Source: Streptomyces sp. NBC_01750 (GTDB lineage: Bacteria; Actinomycetota; Actinomycetes; Streptomycetales; Streptomycetaceae). Taken from it: a stretch of 64,000 bases of DNA. The position numbers and the translations under genes are program-made. This document shows, one piece after another, positions 42,748 through 51,083 of this stretch. Within the stretch, counting starts at the first letter, position 1; every line of letters begins with the position of its first letter. The stretch is taken from the NCBI RefSeq assembly GCF_035918095.1, contig NZ_CP109137.1:1738001-1802000 (forward strand). Direction: 5' to 3'. The notes beneath the pieces are model-generated. The model did not search any database and had not been told where the DNA came from. It worked only from the letters and a program-made list of their open reading frames with translations.

Positions 42748-43707
42748 TCAGGTGATGTCGTCGTAGCCGTTGAGCCGGTTCGAACGCCCACCGTCCGCTT
42801 CACCGCCGGCCTGCTCGGGCAGCGCCCGGCTGGCAGGTACGGACTCGATCTCACCGACGGCCTCGGGGGTGAGGTCGAGTTCGGATGCCTCGTCGTCGTC
42901 GAGCTCGGCGTCGGGGTTCCGCCGCGCGCGGCGCTTGTCGTTGACAATGGCGAAGCCCACGGCCATGAAGTAAAGGATCACGATCGGCCCGGACAGGGCG
43001 ATCATGCCGATCGGGTCCGTGGTGGGCGTGGCGACCGCACCGAAGACGAACACGCCCATCACGACGCCGCGCCACCAGCGGGCCATACGGCGCCCGCTCA
43101 CCATGCCCACCAGGTTGAGCATGATCAGCAACAGCGGCAGTTCGAAGGCGAGCCCGAAGACCAGCACCATGCGAACGGAGAAGTCGAGGACGTCGTCCAG
43201 TTCGAGGAGGTTGCCCGCGGTGTCGGGTGTGATGCTCAGCAGTACCTTCATGCTGATGGGCATGATCACGTACGCCAGGTACGCGCCGGCCGTGAAGAGC
43301 GGAACCGCGGCGGTCACGAAGTAGTACGTGTACTTCTTCTCGCTCCTGTGCAGGCCCGGGGCCACGAAGGCCCAGAGCTGGTAGAGCCAGACGGGACAGG
43401 AGAGGAGGATGCCCGCCATCATGGTCACCTTGACGGTGGTGGTGAAGGGCGACAGCAGCTTGTTGAACACGATGGTGGCGCACTGACCACCGGTGTTCTC
43501 TGCGATCCCGCCGCCTTTGCACTTGGGTACGGGCGCGGAGAGGAAGTCCATCAGCTGCTTGTTGTAGAAGGCCGCGATGATGCTCGCGATGACGATCGCC
43601 AGCAGTCCCTTGGCAAGCCGGTTGCGCAGCTCACGCAGATGGTCCGCGAGCGGCATCCGCCCCTCGGGGTCCTTCTCCTTCGGTTTCGAGCGGGCAGGCT
43701 TGAGCAA
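42748..43707 (-). CDS. tatC: Sec-independent protein translocase TatC
   Basis: 319-aa receptor of the twin-arginine translocase. It recognises Tat signal peptides and has six membrane helices. The conserved N-terminal MPLADHLRELRNRL, the loop FVAPGLHRSEKKY and PMLNLVG-like (LLIMLNLVGMVS) regions are present. The C-terminal tail of about 60 residues is acidic and disordered (DAELDDDEASELDL). The start is TTG 43707, forced because no in-frame ATG/GTG lies just upstream and a ribosome-site-like ATGAGG precedes it. It follows tatA by 47 bp. Confidence 0.95.
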   Translation of the reverse strand: MLKPARSKPKEKDPEGRMPLADHLRELRNRLAKGLLAIVIASIIAAFYNKQLMDFLSAPVPKCKGGGIAENTGGQCATIVFNKLLSPFTTTVKVTMMAGILLSCPVWLYQLWAFVAPGLHRSEKKYTYYFVTAAVPLFTAGAYLAYVIMPISMKVLLSITPDTAGNLLELDDVLDFSVRMVLVFGLAFELPLLLIMLNLVGMVSGRRMARWWRGVVMGVFVFGAVATPTTDPIGMIALSGPIVILYFMAVGFAIVNDKRRARRNPDAELDDDEASELDLTPEAVGEIESVPASRALPEQAGGEADGGRSNRLNGYDDIT

Positions 43708-43754
43708 CCCACGTCCTCATCTCGTGCGGCAGGCCACGATCGGCGGCCTTGGGG

Positions 43755-44048
43755 TCAGCGCTGGGTGGTGGTGTCGGTCGGCTCGTTCACAGGACGAGCA
43801 CTCGTCACATCGCCGGGCGAAGCCTGAATCGTGCGAGGAGCGGCCTGACCCTGGGCCGGGTCCTGCGACGGGTCGGCAGGAGTGGCAGCCGGCTGACCCT
43901 CCGACTTCATCGCCTTGGCCTCGCTCTTGAGGATCCGGGCGGACTTGCCCAGCGAACGGGCCATCTCGGGAAGCTTCTTGGCTCCGAAGAGCAAGACAAC
44001 GACGACGAGGATGAGAATGATCTCGGTGGGGCCGATCTGTCGGAACAT
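43755..44048 (-). CDS. tatA: Sec-independent protein translocase TatA
   Basis: 97-aa pore-forming Tat component. A single membrane helix (IGPTEIILILVVVVLLFG) is followed by the FGAKKLPEMARSLGKSARILKSEAK amphipathic helix, the TatA hallmark. A polar disordered tail ends the protein. Operon with tatC downstream. Streptomycetes use Tat heavily for folded secreted proteins. Confidence 0.96.
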   Translation of the reverse strand: MFRQIGPTEIILILVVVVLLFGAKKLPEMARSLGKSARILKSEAKAMKSEGQPAATPADPSQDPAQGQAAPRTIQASPGDVTSARPVNEPTDTTTQR

Positions 44049-44262
44049 AACTGGTGTCTACCTTCTCACCGAGGCGGCATGGGGCTGAGCTGCAGATCGC
44101 TGCGGACTGGTGTCCGAGCCGCGACCGGCTGCGATCGTAACTCTCACGGGTAAACGCAGGGCAATGCCCTTGCGTACTCCCGTCGCGGCCGGCGCCTCAT
44201 TGCCTGTCGCCGCCGTCTTCAGCCTACCGCCCGGGTCAGCCGTGCATCAGGGTGCACCCCGG

Positions 44263-44460
44263 CTACCGCAGGGCTTCACCGGTGCGGGCCAGACCGGTCG
44301 CCGCGTTCTCCAGATCCTGCGCGGCCCGGTTGATCCGCTCCGTGGTGCGGGCCACCTCACGGCCCAGTCGCTGGGCCTCGAGGAAGACCCGGACACCGAG
44401 GATCCCGAGTACGGCGATCCCGAGGAAGCCGAGGGCGATGGCGAGCATGGGCCAGAACAT
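44263..44460 (-). CDS. Small single-pass membrane protein
   Basis: 65 aa. An N-terminal hydrophobic helix (MLAIALGFLGIAVLGILGVRVFLEA) is followed by a basic amphipathic/coiled segment (RLGREVARTTERINRAAQDLENAATG). The layout recalls TatB-like or DUF948-like proteins, but the family is not recognised with confidence. It sits 214 bp upstream of tatA and 19 bp after the zinc-ribbon gene, all on the same strand. Confidence 0.7.
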   Translation of the reverse strand: MFWPMLAIALGFLGIAVLGILGVRVFLEAQRLGREVARTTERINRAAQDLENAATGLARTGEALR

Positions 44461-44479
44461 AGGCAGAACCTGGGCCGTT

Positions 44480-44734
44480 CTAGACGGTGGAGTGGAGGCG
44501 CAGGGTCCGCACGCCGCCGCCGGTGAGGAGCTCGACGATGCGCTCCCCGGCCGGCCGGCGGACGGCCTTTTCACACTCGGGGCAGGTGAAGGAGTAGAAA
44601 GTGGTGCGGCGGCTGGCGCCGATGGCGAGCCGCAGTGCCCCCGCGGAGAGCTCGAATCGGCCGCGGCACTCGGGGCACGCTGCCTTGAAGAGGACCGGTC
44701 CCACCGTCGCCGGAATTCCAGACATCAGAGACAT
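44480..44734 (-). CDS. Small zinc-ribbon-like protein
   Basis: 84 aa with two CPEC knuckles about 30 residues apart (AACPECRGRFELS and FTCPECEKAVRRP), a probable structural zinc or iron site. C-terminal VELLTGGGVRTLRLHST is conserved-looking. ATG 44734 has AAGGAGA upstream; ATG 44725 is an alternative. Its frame continues upstream through one copy of a 25-bp duplication into what would be the pafC C-terminus. Lies between pafC and the small membrane protein. Function unknown. Confidence 0.7.
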   Translation of the reverse strand: MSLMSGIPATVGPVLFKAACPECRGRFELSAGALRLAIGASRRTTFYSFTCPECEKAVRRPAGERIVELLTGGGVRTLRLHSTV

Positions 44735-44752
44735 GCCGCGCGAATCTCCTTT

Positions 44753-44801
44753 TTCCTGACTGTCATACGCCGCGAGATTCCTGACTGTCATACGCCGCGA
44801 G
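44753..44801. repeat. 25-bp tandem duplication at the pafC 3' end
   Basis: 24 identical bases at 44753-44776 and 44778-44801, period 25. It covers the last PafC codons (AAYDSQE) and repeats them in another frame, where the second copy provides the PafC stop codon. Confidence 0.85.
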
Positions 44802-45743
44802 CGCCTCACGCGCCGCCAGCCGGGCACTGTCCGCCAGGTCCTGCGGCGAGACGATCCGCCCGTCCCGCCCCAGCCGCAGCGCAAGCCGCCGCAGCGAGGC
44901 GGGAGCTGGTGTACGCAGAGTGATGCGCAGGCCACCCTCGGGGAGCTCCTCCGCGCTGTCGTGCGGGTAGTACTCGGCAACCCAGCGTCCGCCGGGGCCG
45001 ACCTCGACCACGACCTCCGGATCGTCCGCGGACGGCTGCACCAGCCCTTCGGAGAGATCCCTCAGCTCGATCTCGGGCGGTGCGGCCGGGGCGTCGAGCA
45101 GCTTGATCTCGGCCACCCGGTCGAGGCGGAAGGTCCTGCGCGCCTCGGAGAGACGGCACCACGCCTCCATGTACGTATGCCCCACGGCGAAGAGCCGGAT
45201 CGGGTCCACCTCGCGCTCGGTGAGCTCGTCGCGCGCGGGCGAGTAGTACTTCAGCCACAGCCGCCGCCGCTCGGAGATCGCCCGGTCCACATCGGCGAAG
45301 ACACCGCCCTCGGACTCGAAGGTGACCGAGAGCCGGGAGCTCGCCCCTGCCGCCTCGCCCGCCGCGGTCTCCAGTTTGGCCGTGGCCCGCAGCAGCGCCT
45401 CGCGGTCGCCCTCGCGCAGCCCGGGCAGAGTGGCGACGGCGCGCGCGGCCACCAGCAGAGCCGTCGCCTCGTCGGCGGCGAGCCGCAGCGGCTCAGCGGT
45501 ACTCGTGCCGGAGGCATCGGGATTGCGCCACCAGATACGGTCCCCGTCGGTGTCGATGTCGAGCAGATCGCCGCCGCGGAAGCTGGTCCCGCACATCGGC
45601 AATACGTCGAGGTCGGAGATCAGCTCGTCCTCGGTGATCCCGAAGGCGCGGGCGACGTCCCCCACGCGCGCGCCGGGGCGCTCGCGCAGATAGGTCACCA
45701 GCGAGAGCATCCGCCGGGTCTGGTCAATGGCGTTGGCGGCCAT
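44763..45743 (-). CDS. pafC: WYL-domain transcriptional regulator PafC
   Basis: 326 aa. N-terminal winged helix (TRRMLSLVTYLRERPGARVGDVARAFGITEDELISDLDVLP), then a WYL domain (RRLWLKYYSPARDELTEREVDPIRLFAVGHTYMEAWCRLSEARRTFRLDRVAEI) and the WCX C-terminal module. With PafB it forms the DNA-damage response activator known from mycobacteria; despite the name it is not part of the Pup machinery. It lies 17 bp after pafB. Its final codons are shaped by a 25-bp tandem duplication. Confidence 0.92.
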   Translation of the reverse strand: MAANAIDQTRRMLSLVTYLRERPGARVGDVARAFGITEDELISDLDVLPMCGTSFRGGDLLDIDTDGDRIWWRNPDASGTSTAEPLRLAADEATALLVAARAVATLPGLREGDREALLRATAKLETAAGEAAGASSRLSVTFESEGGVFADVDRAISERRRLWLKYYSPARDELTEREVDPIRLFAVGHTYMEAWCRLSEARRTFRLDRVAEIKLLDAPAAPPEIELRDLSEGLVQPSADDPEVVVEVGPGGRWVAEYYPHDSAEELPEGGLRITLRTPAPASLRRLALRLGRDGRIVSPQDLADSARLAAREALAAYDSQESRGV

Positions 45744-45760
45744 GGTTGTACGAGTCCCCC

Positions 45761-46717
45761 TCAGCCCTTGGCCACGGCACGGAGCCGGTCGACCACATCG
45801 GCCCGCAGATCCGCGGGCTCCAGTACGACGACGTCCGGGCCGAACTCCACGAGCCAGGCGTCGAGTCCGTGCCCGTACGGAATCTCCAACTCGTCCCAGC
45901 CCTCGCCCAGTTCCCGGACGGACTGTGCTCTCGAGCGCAGCGGATAGCCGCAGCCGGAGCGCAGCCGGATCACGGCGGAGCGGGTCGCGGTCTCACCCGC
46001 CCAGGTCTCGACCGTCTCGCGGACGGTCACGACGTCGGGCACGGGGGCGGTGAACGAGCCGGCCCGGGAGCGGACCCGGCCGGTGATACGGGAGAGCCGG
46101 AAGACCCGCTCGGCCCCCCGGTCCCGGTCCCAGCCGGCGAGATACCAGTGGCCGCGCCAGAACTCGAGGGCCCACGGTTCGACCTGGCGCTGCTCGGGGC
46201 GCGCGGCATTGGCCTTGCGGTAGTCGAAGACGACGGGGCGGCGGTCGCGGCAGGCGAGCATCAGCGGTTCGAAAGCGGCCTCATGGACCGGGATGCGGGG
46301 CTCGAGTGCGCTGTGGTGCGCCTCGTACGAATCCTCGGCCTCGGGCATACCGGCAGCGCGCAGCTTCTGCAGGGCGCCGCTTGCGGCTCCGGCCAGTCGC
46401 GCCTGCTGCCAGACCTTGGCCGCCAGCCCGAGGGCGGCGGCCTCCTCGGCGTCCAGCGTGATGGCGGGCAGCCGGTTGGAGTCGCGGCGGGCGAGATAGC
46501 CGGTGTCGCCGTCGAGGTTCTCCACCGTCTCGATGACCAGGCCGAGTTCGCGCAGATCGTCCTTGTCGCGCTCGAACATCCGGTTGAAGGAGTCGTCGGA
46601 GCCGGCCTCCAGATAGGCCTCGATGGACCCGCGCAGCTCGCGCTTGCTGAGCGGACGCCGGGTTCCCAGCAGGCACAGCGCCAGATTCATCAGCCGCTCG
46701 GCCTTGGCAATGGCCAT
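45761..46717 (-). CDS. pafB: WYL-domain transcriptional regulator PafB
   Basis: 318 aa with the same layout as PafC: winged helix (AERLMNLALCLLGTRRPLSKRELRGSIEAYL), WYL domain (RRPVVFDYRKANAARPEQRQVEPWALEFWRGHWYLAGWDRDRGAERVFRLSRITG) and C-terminal WCX module. ATG 46717 follows GAAGGGCG. The two WYL proteins are predicted to act as a heterodimer that activates repair genes when the WYL domains bind a nucleic-acid signal. Operon pafB-pafC. Confidence 0.92.
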   Translation of the reverse strand: MAIAKAERLMNLALCLLGTRRPLSKRELRGSIEAYLEAGSDDSFNRMFERDKDDLRELGLVIETVENLDGDTGYLARRDSNRLPAITLDAEEAAALGLAAKVWQQARLAGAASGALQKLRAAGMPEAEDSYEAHHSALEPRIPVHEAAFEPLMLACRDRRPVVFDYRKANAARPEQRQVEPWALEFWRGHWYLAGWDRDRGAERVFRLSRITGRVRSRAGSFTAPVPDVVTVRETVETWAGETATRSAVIRLRSGCGYPLRSRAQSVRELGEGWDELEIPYGHGLDAWLVEFGPDVVVLEPADLRADVVDRLRAVAKG

Positions 46718-46791
46718 CGACGCCCTTCGCCCCCATCTACGTAACACTTCCGAGCGTTGACCGTACCGCTCCGGGGTGTCGGGGCAAAAGC

Positions 46792-46823
46792 CGAGGGCCC
46801 ACGCCAGGCGGCATGGGCCCTCG
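46792..46823 (-). terminator. Terminator of the small FKBP gene
   Basis: Perfect 10-bp stem CGAGGGCCCA / TGGGCCCTCG with a 12-nt loop. On the minus strand it is followed by GCTTTTG. Confidence 0.85.
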
Positions 46824-46845
46824 TTACGCTACGAAGCGATCGGAC

Positions 46846-47220
46846 TCAGACAGCAACCAGATCGCAGACGAAGATCAGCGTCTCGCCGGGGGCGATGACG
46901 CCGCCACCGGCGCCACGCTCGCCGTAGGCAAGGTGCGCGGGGATGGTCAGCTGGCGACGGCCGCCGACCTTCATACCCTGCACGCCCTGGTCCCAGCCGG
47001 AGATGACCTGGCCGACACCGAGCTGGAACTGGAGCGGAGTGCCGCGGTTCCAGGAAGCGTCGAACTCCTCGCCGGTGGAGAAGGCCACGCCCACGTAGTG
47101 GACGGAGACGGTGTCACCGGCCTTCGCTACCGCGCCGTCACCCTCCCAGATGTCCTTGATCTCCAGGTCGGCCGGCGGCTCGCCACCCGGGAAATCGATC
47201 TCGGGCTTCTCGATGCTCAC
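46846..47220 (-). CDS. FKBP-type peptidyl-prolyl cis-trans isomerase
   Basis: 124-aa single-domain cytoplasmic FKBP. Active-site pattern is complete: VSVHYVG, FDASWNRG, GVGQVISGWDQGVQGMKVGGRR, AYGERGAGG and LIFVCDLVAV. It speeds proline isomerisation during protein folding. It lies 43 bp downstream of the FKBP lipoprotein gene and probably shares its transcript. The order pafA-FKBP-FKBP-pafB is the expected actinobacterial one. Confidence 0.95.
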   Translation of the reverse strand: MSIEKPEIDFPGGEPPADLEIKDIWEGDGAVAKAGDTVSVHYVGVAFSTGEEFDASWNRGTPLQFQLGVGQVISGWDQGVQGMKVGGRRQLTIPAHLAYGERGAGGGVIAPGETLIFVCDLVAV

Positions 47221-47263
47221 TGAACTGCTCCTCTAAATGATGAACGGGGCAACCTGGACAGTC

Positions 47264-48208
47264 TTACATCTTTGTCAGAAGGTCCACGGCGAAGACGAGC
47301 GTCGAGTTCTTCGGGATGCCCTGCTTCTCCTCGGCGCCGAAGGCCTGGTCCGGCGGGATGACCAGCAGCACGCGGCTGCCGACCTTCTTGCCGATGAGAC
47401 CGTCCTTGAGGCCCTTGAGCGTCACCTGCGCCAGCGGGAAGGTCTGGGTCTTGCCCGCCTGGTACGTGCTGTCGAACTTCTTGGCGCCGTTCCAGAGATA
47501 GGCCTCGTACTTCACGACGACCGTGTCCTTCGCCGTGAGCACCGGGCCCGTGCCCTCGATCACGTAGTTGGAGACGAGCTTCTTCGGCGGGTCGGACTTC
47601 TTGGGGAAGGTGACCGAAGGGGCCTTGCCGTCGGTGTTGGTGCCCACCTTCGGCAGGTCGATGTTGTCCTGTGCGACCTCGGTTCCCTTGGCGGACACCG
47701 GAAGCGTGGTCGCCTTCAGAATGTCGACGACGAAGACCAGAGTGGAGTTGGCGGGAATCTGGTCGCCCTTGGCCTGATCCCCGTATGCGAGCCCCGGCGG
47801 GATCGACATCTCGAGGCGGCTGCCGACCTTCTGGCCCTCGAGGGCCTTCTCCCAGCCCGGGATGACATTGCCGGCGCCGAGCGTGAGGTCGAGCGGCTGC
47901 TTGGTGTCGAAGCTGTTGTCGAACGGCTTGTCCGAGACCCAGGTCTGCCCGAGATAGTTGACCTGAAGGACATCGCCCTTCTTGGTCGTCGCGCCGTCAC
48001 CCTTGCTGACGACATCGACCTTCAGCTCCTTGGGCGGATCACCCTCGCCCTTCGCCAGGGTCGGCTTCTGGCCGAACTTGGCGCCGGCGGTGATCGCAGG
48101 CAGTCCGTTCTTGGACGAGGTGGAGTCGGAGCCCTTGTCGTCGCTGCCGCACGCCACTGTCGACAACAGCAGCAAGGGGACGACGAGAAGGCCGGCAAGT
48201 CGGCGCAC
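47264..48208 (-). CDS. Lipoprotein with two tandem FKBP domains
   Basis: 314 aa. The lipobox LSTVAC (Cys20) anchors it outside the membrane. Domain 1 (about 75-165) is canonical: VNYLGQTW, FDNSFD, GNVIPGWEKALEGQKVGSR, LAYGDQ and VFVVDIL. Domain 2 (about 215-312) is diverged at the active site: VKYEAYLW, VTLKGLKDGLIGKKVGSR in place of V-I-x-GW, and AFGAE in place of AYG. Domain 1 is therefore the likely isomerase, while domain 2 may be a chaperone or substrate-binding module. GTG start at 48208. Confidence 0.92.
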   Translation of the reverse strand: MRRLAGLLVVPLLLLSTVACGSDDKGSDSTSSKNGLPAITAGAKFGQKPTLAKGEGDPPKELKVDVVSKGDGATTKKGDVLQVNYLGQTWVSDKPFDNSFDTKQPLDLTLGAGNVIPGWEKALEGQKVGSRLEMSIPPGLAYGDQAKGDQIPANSTLVFVVDILKATTLPVSAKGTEVAQDNIDLPKVGTNTDGKAPSVTFPKKSDPPKKLVSNYVIEGTGPVLTAKDTVVVKYEAYLWNGAKKFDSTYQAGKTQTFPLAQVTLKGLKDGLIGKKVGSRVLLVIPPDQAFGAEEKQGIPKNSTLVFAVDLLTKM

Positions 48209-48264
48209 GTGTTCCTCAGATCTCAGACGGCACAGTAGTTGCCCGACACTCTAGGGCGTGCCCA

Positions 48265-48293
48265 GGGCCCCGTACGAGGAACGTACGGGGCCC
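48265..48293. terminator. Terminator downstream of pafA
   Basis: Perfect 12-bp stem GGGCCCCGTACG / CGTACGGGGCCC with a 5-nt loop, between pafA and the FKBP lipoprotein gene on the minus strand. Confidence 0.85.
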
Positions 48294-48317
48294 GAGTCGC
48301 GTTCCACCAGGTGGTGG

Positions 48318-49679
48318 CTACATACCGGCGATGAGCTTCTCCACCCGGTCGTCGACCGACCGGAAGGGGTCCTTGCACAACACGGTGCGCTGCGCCTGGT
48401 CGTTGAGCTTGAGGTGCACCCAGTCGACGGTGAAGTCGCGCCGCTGCTCCTGCGCCCGGCGGATGAAGTCGCCGCGCAGCCGTGCCCTGGTGGTCTGCGG
48501 GGGCACCGACTTGCCCTCGAAGATCTTCAGGTCGTTGCAGATCCGGGTGGCCTGCCCCTTCCTCTCGAGGAGGTAGTAGAGCCCCCGGCGGCGGTGGATG
48601 TCGTGGTAGGCGAGGTCTATCTGGGCGACTCGCGGATGCGACATGGTCATATTGTGCTTGGCCCGGTACCGCTCGATGAGCTTGTACTTCATCACCCAGT
48701 CGATCTCGGTGCCGATCCGGTCGAGGTCCTCGGCCTCGATCGCTTCCAGCGTGCGGCCCCAGAGTTCCAGGACCTGCTCGACGGTGCCGGTGCGGATCCC
48801 GCGCCGGTCGACGAAGTCCACGGCTTTCTCGTAGTACTCGCGCTGCACTTCGAGTGCCGAGGCCTCGCGTCCGCTGGCCAGGCGTACCTTGCGCTGTCCG
48901 GTGATGTCGTGGCTGACCTCGCGGATCGCCCGGATCGGGTTCTCCAGGGTCAGATCGCGCATGACCGTGCCCGCCTCGATCATGCGCAGCACGAGGTCGG
49001 TCGCGCCGACCTTCAGCAGCATGGTCGTCTCGGACATGTTCGAATCGCCGACGATGACGTGCAGGCGGCGGTAGCGCTCCGCGTCGGCATGCGGTTCGTC
49101 GCGGGTGTTGATGATCGGGCGCGAGCGGGTGGTGGCGGAACTGACGCCCTCCCAGATGTGCTCGGCGCGCTGGCTGACGCAGTAGACCGCGCCACGCGGG
49201 GTCTGCAGCACCTTGCCCGCGCCGCACAGCAGCTGACGGGTGACCAGGAACGGGATGAGGATGTCCGCGAGCCGGGAGAATTCTCCGTGGCGGGCGACGA
49301 GATAGTTCTCGTGGCAACCGTAGGAGTTTCCCGCCGAATCGGTGTTGTTCTTGAAGAGATAGACGTCGCCCGCGATTCCCTCCTCGTGCAGGCGGCGTTC
49401 GGCGTCGACGAGCAGGCCTTCGAGAATGCGCTCGCCCGCCTTGTCGTGGGTGACCAGTTCGGTCACGTTGTCGCATTCCGGTGTTGCGTATTCCGGATGC
49501 GAACCCACGTCGAGGTAGAGGCGGGCGCCGTTCCGCAGGAAGACGTTGCTGCTGCGGCCCCATGAGACAACACGGCGGAAGAGGTAGCGCGCCACTTCGT
49601 CAGGTGACAGTCGGCGCTGTCCCCTGAACGTGCACGTGACGCCGTACTCGTTCTCCAGCCCGAAAATGCGGCGGTCCAT
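48318..49679 (-). CDS. pafA: Pup-protein ligase PafA
   Basis: 453-aa ATP-dependent ligase that joins the C-terminal glutamate of Pup to lysines of target proteins. Glutamine-synthetase-like carboxylate-amine ligase fold: [14 protein letters not shown] (ATP/Mg glutamates), [39 protein letters not shown], and [30 protein letters not shown]. Length matches PafA rather than the longer Dop. ATG 49679. It is separated from prcA by an MFS/LacI pair and followed by two FKBP genes. Confidence 0.96.
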   Translation of the reverse strand: MDRRIFGLENEYGVTCTFRGQRRLSPDEVARYLFRRVVSWGRSSNVFLRNGARLYLDVGSHPEYATPECDNVTELVTHDKAGERILEGLLVDAERRLHEEGIAGDVYLFKNNTDSAGNSYGCHENYLVARHGEFSRLADILIPFLVTRQLLCGAGKVLQTPRGAVYCVSQRAEHIWEGVSSATTRSRPIINTRDEPHADAERYRRLHVIVGDSNMSETTMLLKVGATDLVLRMIEAGTVMRDLTLENPIRAIREVSHDITGQRKVRLASGREASALEVQREYYEKAVDFVDRRGIRTGTVEQVLELWGRTLEAIEAEDLDRIGTEIDWVMKYKLIERYRAKHNMTMSHPRVAQIDLAYHDIHRRRGLYYLLERKGQATRICNDLKIFEGKSVPPQTTRARLRGDFIRRAQEQRRDFTVDWVHLKLNDQAQRTVLCKDPFRSVDDRVEKLIAGM

Positions 49680-49688
49680 GTCTGAACA

Positions 49689-50957
49689 TTACGCCTCAAG
49701 GCCTGTGCTGAAACCGGGTTCGGCAGCACCGTTTCGATCATTTTCCGATGAGCCCGCGATGTCCTTGGTACGGCCGGGAACTGCGAGTACCCGCTGAGTG
49801 GCCATCAGAACCATGAGCGCGGCGACGCCTCCGGCTCCGGCGACGGCGAAGCTCCAGCCGGTCCCGCCGAGCTCGACCGCCGGGCCCGCGACAGCCGTTC
49901 CGACCGCCGCGCCGACACCGAAGGTCGTGACGAGCCAGGAGAAAGCCTCGGTGACCGTGCCGGTCGGAGCGTGCCGGTCGACGACAATGAAGGCGCAGGC
50001 TATCGCGGGCGCCAGAAAGACTCCGGCGACGGCGGAGAGCGCGGTCATGGCGGCCACGCCGGGGGTGAGCGCGAGCGGCAGGTAGCCCAGCGCGAGCAGG
50101 GCGACGATGGCCAGGAGGCGGCGCTCGGGTGCTCCGGCCCACTGCCGGGCGCCGTAGACCACGCCGCCGAGGAGCGCGCCGAGTCCGAGAGCCGCCATCA
50201 GCCAGCCGTACACCGCCTGGCGGCCGTGATCGTCGGCGTACGCGACGCCGGCGACGGTGATGGAGCCGAGCGCGAGGCCGACGAAGAAGAAGGCACCGAG
50301 GAGGGCAAGCAGCCCCGGTGAACGCAGCGCGCCGAGCCAGTGAGCCTCGCGGGGTGCGGAACGCCAGGCGCGGGACGGTTCGGAAAGGACGACAGAGAGC
50401 GCGCCGAGCACGCCTATGGCATTGATGACGAGCAGGGCCGCGGCGGGCGACCAGAGTGAGACGAGCAGGGTAACCAGCAGCGGGCCGACGGTGAACATGA
50501 CTTCCTGGGCCACGGCGTCCATGGCATAGGCCCGGTGCACCTGGTCCTCGCGGTCGAGGACGCTCGGCCACAGGGCCCGCAGTCCCCCTTCGAGAGGTGG
50601 GGTGAAGAGGCCCGCGACGACCACGGCGGCGTACGCGGCCGGCAGTGAGCCGGTGCCGACGGCGGCGAGGAGGGTCATGCCGAGGGCGGAGAGGACTGCG
50701 GCGGGCAACTGGACCCGCGGCTGTCCGTACAGGTCCACGGCGCGGCCGAGCAGCGGCTGGCCCACCGCGGTCGCCAGTCCGTACACGGCGGCGAGCGCGC
50801 CGGCGAGGGTGTAGCTGCCGCCTTCGGCGCGGGTGAACAGGACGATGGCGATGTGGGCGGTGGCGCTGGGCAGCCTGCCGACGAGCGTGCCGGTGAGCAG
50901 CCGGGCGGCGTGCGGCGCCTTGAGTATGTCTGCGTAGCCGGTGGCTCCGACGGCCAT
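49689..50957 (-). CDS. Major facilitator superfamily transporter
   Basis: 422 aa with 12 hydrophobic segments. Motif A-like GQPLLGRAVDLYGQPRVQLP lies between helices 2 and 3, and the middle loop is about 25 residues. The group resembles drug/sugar efflux permeases without a fixed substrate. ATG 50957 follows GAGGGGCGG. It is divergent from a LacI-type regulator with an inverted repeat between them, so expression is probably inducer-controlled. It lies 9 bp upstream of pafA on the same strand; read-through into pafA is possible. Confidence 0.88.
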   Translation of the reverse strand: MAVGATGYADILKAPHAARLLTGTLVGRLPSATAHIAIVLFTRAEGGSYTLAGALAAVYGLATAVGQPLLGRAVDLYGQPRVQLPAAVLSALGMTLLAAVGTGSLPAAYAAVVVAGLFTPPLEGGLRALWPSVLDREDQVHRAYAMDAVAQEVMFTVGPLLVTLLVSLWSPAAALLVINAIGVLGALSVVLSEPSRAWRSAPREAHWLGALRSPGLLALLGAFFFVGLALGSITVAGVAYADDHGRQAVYGWLMAALGLGALLGGVVYGARQWAGAPERRLLAIVALLALGYLPLALTPGVAAMTALSAVAGVFLAPAIACAFIVVDRHAPTGTVTEAFSWLVTTFGVGAAVGTAVAGPAVELGGTGWSFAVAGAGGVAALMVLMATQRVLAVPGRTKDIAGSSENDRNGAAEPGFSTGLEA

Positions 50958-50992
50958 GTTCCGCCCCTCACTCCCGGCTCGACCCGAGGTTT

Positions 50993-51019
50993 TACGTATA
51001 ACGTGGTCGGTCATACGTA
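50993..51019. promoter_or_regulatory. Inverted repeat in the MFS/LacI divergent region
   Basis: TACGTAT (50993-50999) and ATACGTA (51013-51019), perfect 7-bp arms separated by 13 bp. It sits between the divergent transporter and LacI genes and is the best operator candidate. Confidence 0.6.
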
Positions 51020-51083
51020 CCATGTCGGCAGTCCGCGGGTCCACCGCGGGCGATGTCGGAGCGAGCGGCGGAGGACGGCACCG

